Notes under the pieces: generated by a model | What the model was told of the DNA's origin: nothing | Seen by the model: the letters and a program-made list of their open reading frames with translations, nothing else | The model's database searches: none | Made by a program: the position numbers and the translations under genes | In this document: positions 62,418-64,000 of the stretch, one piece after another | Numbering within the stretch: position 1 is the stretch's first letter | How the letters are laid out: each line of letters opens with the position of its first letter | From: Pseudomonadota bacterium | GTDB lineage: Bacteria; Pseudomonadota; Alphaproteobacteria; Rhizobiales; Xanthobacteraceae | Direction of reading: 5' to 3' | DNA: 64,000 nucleotides | NCBI GenBank assembly: GCA_018242205.1 | Contig: JAFECJ010000014.1 | Span: 1 to 64,000 of the forward strand

Positions 62418-63578
62418 ATGAGATCGTTCAAGCAACTATTGGCTTCGTCGGCCGTCGTGCTGGCCTTGGCAACGTCCGCGCATGCTGAGATCCGGGTCGG
62501 CTTCGTTACGTCGCTGAGCGGCGTGGCCTCGTCAATCGGCATTCCCTATGGGAAAGGCATCAATGCTGCCTACGAATTCCGCAGCGAGGTGAATGGCGAG
62601 AAGATCAAGCTGATCCAGCTTGATGACGGCTCCGATCCGTCGGCTGCAACCCGCAACGCGCGCAAGCTGATCGAAGAAGACAAGGTCGATGTGCTCATCG
62701 GGACGGCGACCGTGCCTTCGACGATGGCTATGGCCGCCGTCGCCAAGGAGCTGAAGGTTCCGTTCATTGCGCTTTCTCCGGTGCAGCCGAATGCCGTGCT
62801 ACCGGCCGGCTCCGAGCAGTGGATCATCACCGTACCGCAGCCGCCGACTCTCCTGGTTAGCGTGATTGCCGACCGCATTGCGCGTGATGGCGTCAAGAAC
62901 CTCGGCTATATCGGTTACTCCGACGCCTGGGGCGATCTCGTTTATGGCGGGGCGATGGCCGCGCAGACGAAAGGCCTGTTCAAGGTCACGAGCAATGAGC
63001 GCTTTGCGCGTACCGACACCTCGGTGACCGGTCAGATTCTGAAGGTAATGTCCAATAAGCCGGATGGCGTACTCATCGGGGCCTCGGGCACGCAGGGCGC
63101 CCTTCCGCCGCTGACGCTTCGCGAGCGCGGCTATCAAGGCAAGATTTACGGCACCGTGCCGCTGGTCAATCCGGACTTCGTGCGCGTGGGCGGCAAGGCG
63201 GTCGAAGGCATCCAGGTCTCGACCGGTCCGATCGTCGTCGCCGAGCAATTGCCCGATGACCATTTTGCGAAAAAGATCGGCTTGAAGTTCCGGGCCGCCT
63301 ACGAGAAGGCCAACGGCGCGAAGACGACCGACGTGTTCTCGGCCTATTCCTTCGACGGATGGCTGCTCATGACGAATGCGGCTGAACATGTGCTCAAGGG
63401 CACCAAGCCGGGTTCGCCCGAATTCCGCAAGGCGATGATGGATGCTCTGATGAATACCAAGGACCTTGCCGGCACCCACGCGATCTACAACTTCAAGCCG
63501 GGTGCCGTGTATGGCGTCGACAATCGCTCGCTTGTCATCGTCAAGCTGGTCAACGGCAAGTGGACCTACGCGCCCTGA
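62418..63578 (+). CDS. Branched-chain amino-acid-type ABC transporter substrate-binding protein (LivK-like)
   Basis: 386 residues. A signal peptide (FKQLLASSAVVLALATSAHA) leads to a type I periplasmic binding fold with VGFVTSLSGVASSIGIPYGK at the N-terminus, AVLPAGSEQWIITVPQPP and the FSAYSFDGWLLM segment. Many such proteins in aromatic-degrading bacteria bind aryl carboxylates rather than amino acids. ATG 62418 follows a GGGGAGC ribosome site. It is followed by a permease gene 42 bp downstream. Confidence 0.92.
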   Translation: MRSFKQLLASSAVVLALATSAHAEIRVGFVTSLSGVASSIGIPYGKGINAAYEFRSEVNGEKIKLIQLDDGSDPSAATRNARKLIEEDKVDVLIGTATVPSTMAMAAVAKELKVPFIALSPVQPNAVLPAGSEQWIITVPQPPTLLVSVIADRIARDGVKNLGYIGYSDAWGDLVYGGAMAAQTKGLFKVTSNERFARTDTSVTGQILKVMSNKPDGVLIGASGTQGALPPLTLRERGYQGKIYGTVPLVNPDFVRVGGKAVEGIQVSTGPIVVAEQLPDDHFAKKIGLKFRAAYEKANGAKTTDVFSAYSFDGWLLMTNAAEHVLKGTKPGSPEFRKAMMDALMNTKDLAGTHAIYNFKPGAVYGVDNRSLVIVKLVNGKWTYAP

Positions 63579-63620
63579 TCCGGGACGCCGTGAATCGCCG
63601 CGCAAAGGAAACGCTGTAAC

Positions 63621-64000
63621 ATGACGTCGGATATCGCGGCGATACTGGGGATAGATGGCATCGCAACCGGTGCCATCTATATCCTGGTGGCAATCGGTAC
63701 CGTGCTGATCTTCACGGTCACGCGGGTTATCTTCATTCCGTTCGGAGACATCGCCGCTTTTACGGCATTGACTCTGGCGGCGCTCGATATGGGCCAGGTG
63801 CCCGGCACAATCGGTCTTGTCGCCGTGCTGGCTTGCATTGCCGCGACGATGGAAGTGTTCGGTCTCGTCAGAAGGCAGGAGTTTCGGAAGATTCCGATCG
63901 CACTCCTGTATTATCTGGTTTTACCGCTTCTCATCGTGCTCGCGGTCTGGGCGCTCATCCCGCTCGCACCTCCGTTGCCCGTGCGCATCGCGATGGCGCT
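63621..64000 (+). CDS. Branched-chain amino-acid-type ABC transporter permease (LivH-like), partial
   Basis: The first 126 codons are in the window; the gene runs off the right edge. It starts with MTSDIAAILGIDGIATGAIY, and several hydrophobic segments match the LivH family, including TRVIFIPFGDIAAFTAL in place of the usual N-F-A-G motif region. The ribosome site is AAAGGAAAC. With the upstream binding protein it forms a Liv-type importer whose remaining parts must lie outside. Confidence 0.85.
   Translation, partial: MTSDIAAILGIDGIATGAIYILVAIGTVLIFTVTRVIFIPFGDIAAFTALTLAALDMGQVPGTIGLVAVLACIAATMEVFGLVRRQEFRKIPIALLYYLVLPLLIVLAVWALIPLAPPLPVRIAMA

Overview
The window is GC-rich chromosomal DNA from an alphaproteobacterium, most likely Hyphomicrobiales near Bradyrhizobium, Rhodopseudomonas or Pseudolabrys. 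The reasons are the gene families and their order (fabI, histidine phosphatase, aroC, ribB; histone-deacetylase family, xseB, dxs, tlyA), a RibB with a degenerate cyclohydrolase half, and short palindromic repeats typical of that group. The placement is from gene content only. No rRNA, CRISPR array, transposase or integrase was seen.

Positions 1-33.5 kb look like core genome. They hold cell-envelope genes (two peptidoglycan L,D-transpeptidase-type proteins, an extensin-like protein, a Tat-exported phosphoesterase), a CorA magnesium channel, pdxH, a J-domain protein, an ECF sigma/anti-sigma pair, fabI, aroC, ribB, an RNA methyltransferase, a MATE pump, tlyA, dxs, xseB, several short-chain dehydrogenases, a histone-deacetylase-like amidohydrolase and an acyl-CoA dehydrogenase. 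A 3.3-kb insert (about 14.7-17.9 kb: tricarboxylate-type solute-binding protein, exported double rhodanese, LysR regulator) sits between a histidine phosphatase and aroC. It is bracketed by two 119-bp direct copies of the phosphatase 3' end, a clear mark of insertion. A GIY-YIG gene lies between two related palindromes in opposite orientation.

A tRNA-Gln(TTG) gene at 33.5 kb separates the core from about 30 kb of accessory catabolic genes that run to the end of the window. These are a TRAP transporter; a Rieske oxygenase (reductase, alpha, beta) with a short-chain dehydrogenase; two overlapping MarR genes; a two-subunit indolepyruvate-type ferredoxin oxidoreductase; a nitrilase; a gentisate-dioxygenase-like cupin; a fumarylacetoacetate-hydrolase family enzyme; a maleate-isomerase-like protein; a third MarR; an hydroxyacyl-CoA dehydrogenase; an octopine-dehydrogenase family enzyme; a hotdog thioesterase; two divergent acyl-CoA ligases; an isatin-hydrolase-like cyclase; a zinc-ribbon/SDR fusion next to a thiolase; an Ohr/OsmC protein; a cysteine-less racemase-family protein; an unusual alpha/beta hydrolase; and the start of a Liv-type ABC transporter.

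Taken together the island looks like an aerobic pathway for an indole or aryl-acetate compound. My leading inference is an auxin (indole-3-acetate) catabolic locus: nitrile hydrolysis, ring dioxygenation, ring opening, CoA activation and thiolysis to an anthranilate/salicylate-type aromatic, then gentisate-type cleavage to maleate and fumarate. Seven related 12-bp AT-rich palindromes (consensus about TTTAGRTMTAAA) lie in seven of the island's intergenic regions, one in front of each main transcription unit. That suggests a single MarR-controlled regulon.
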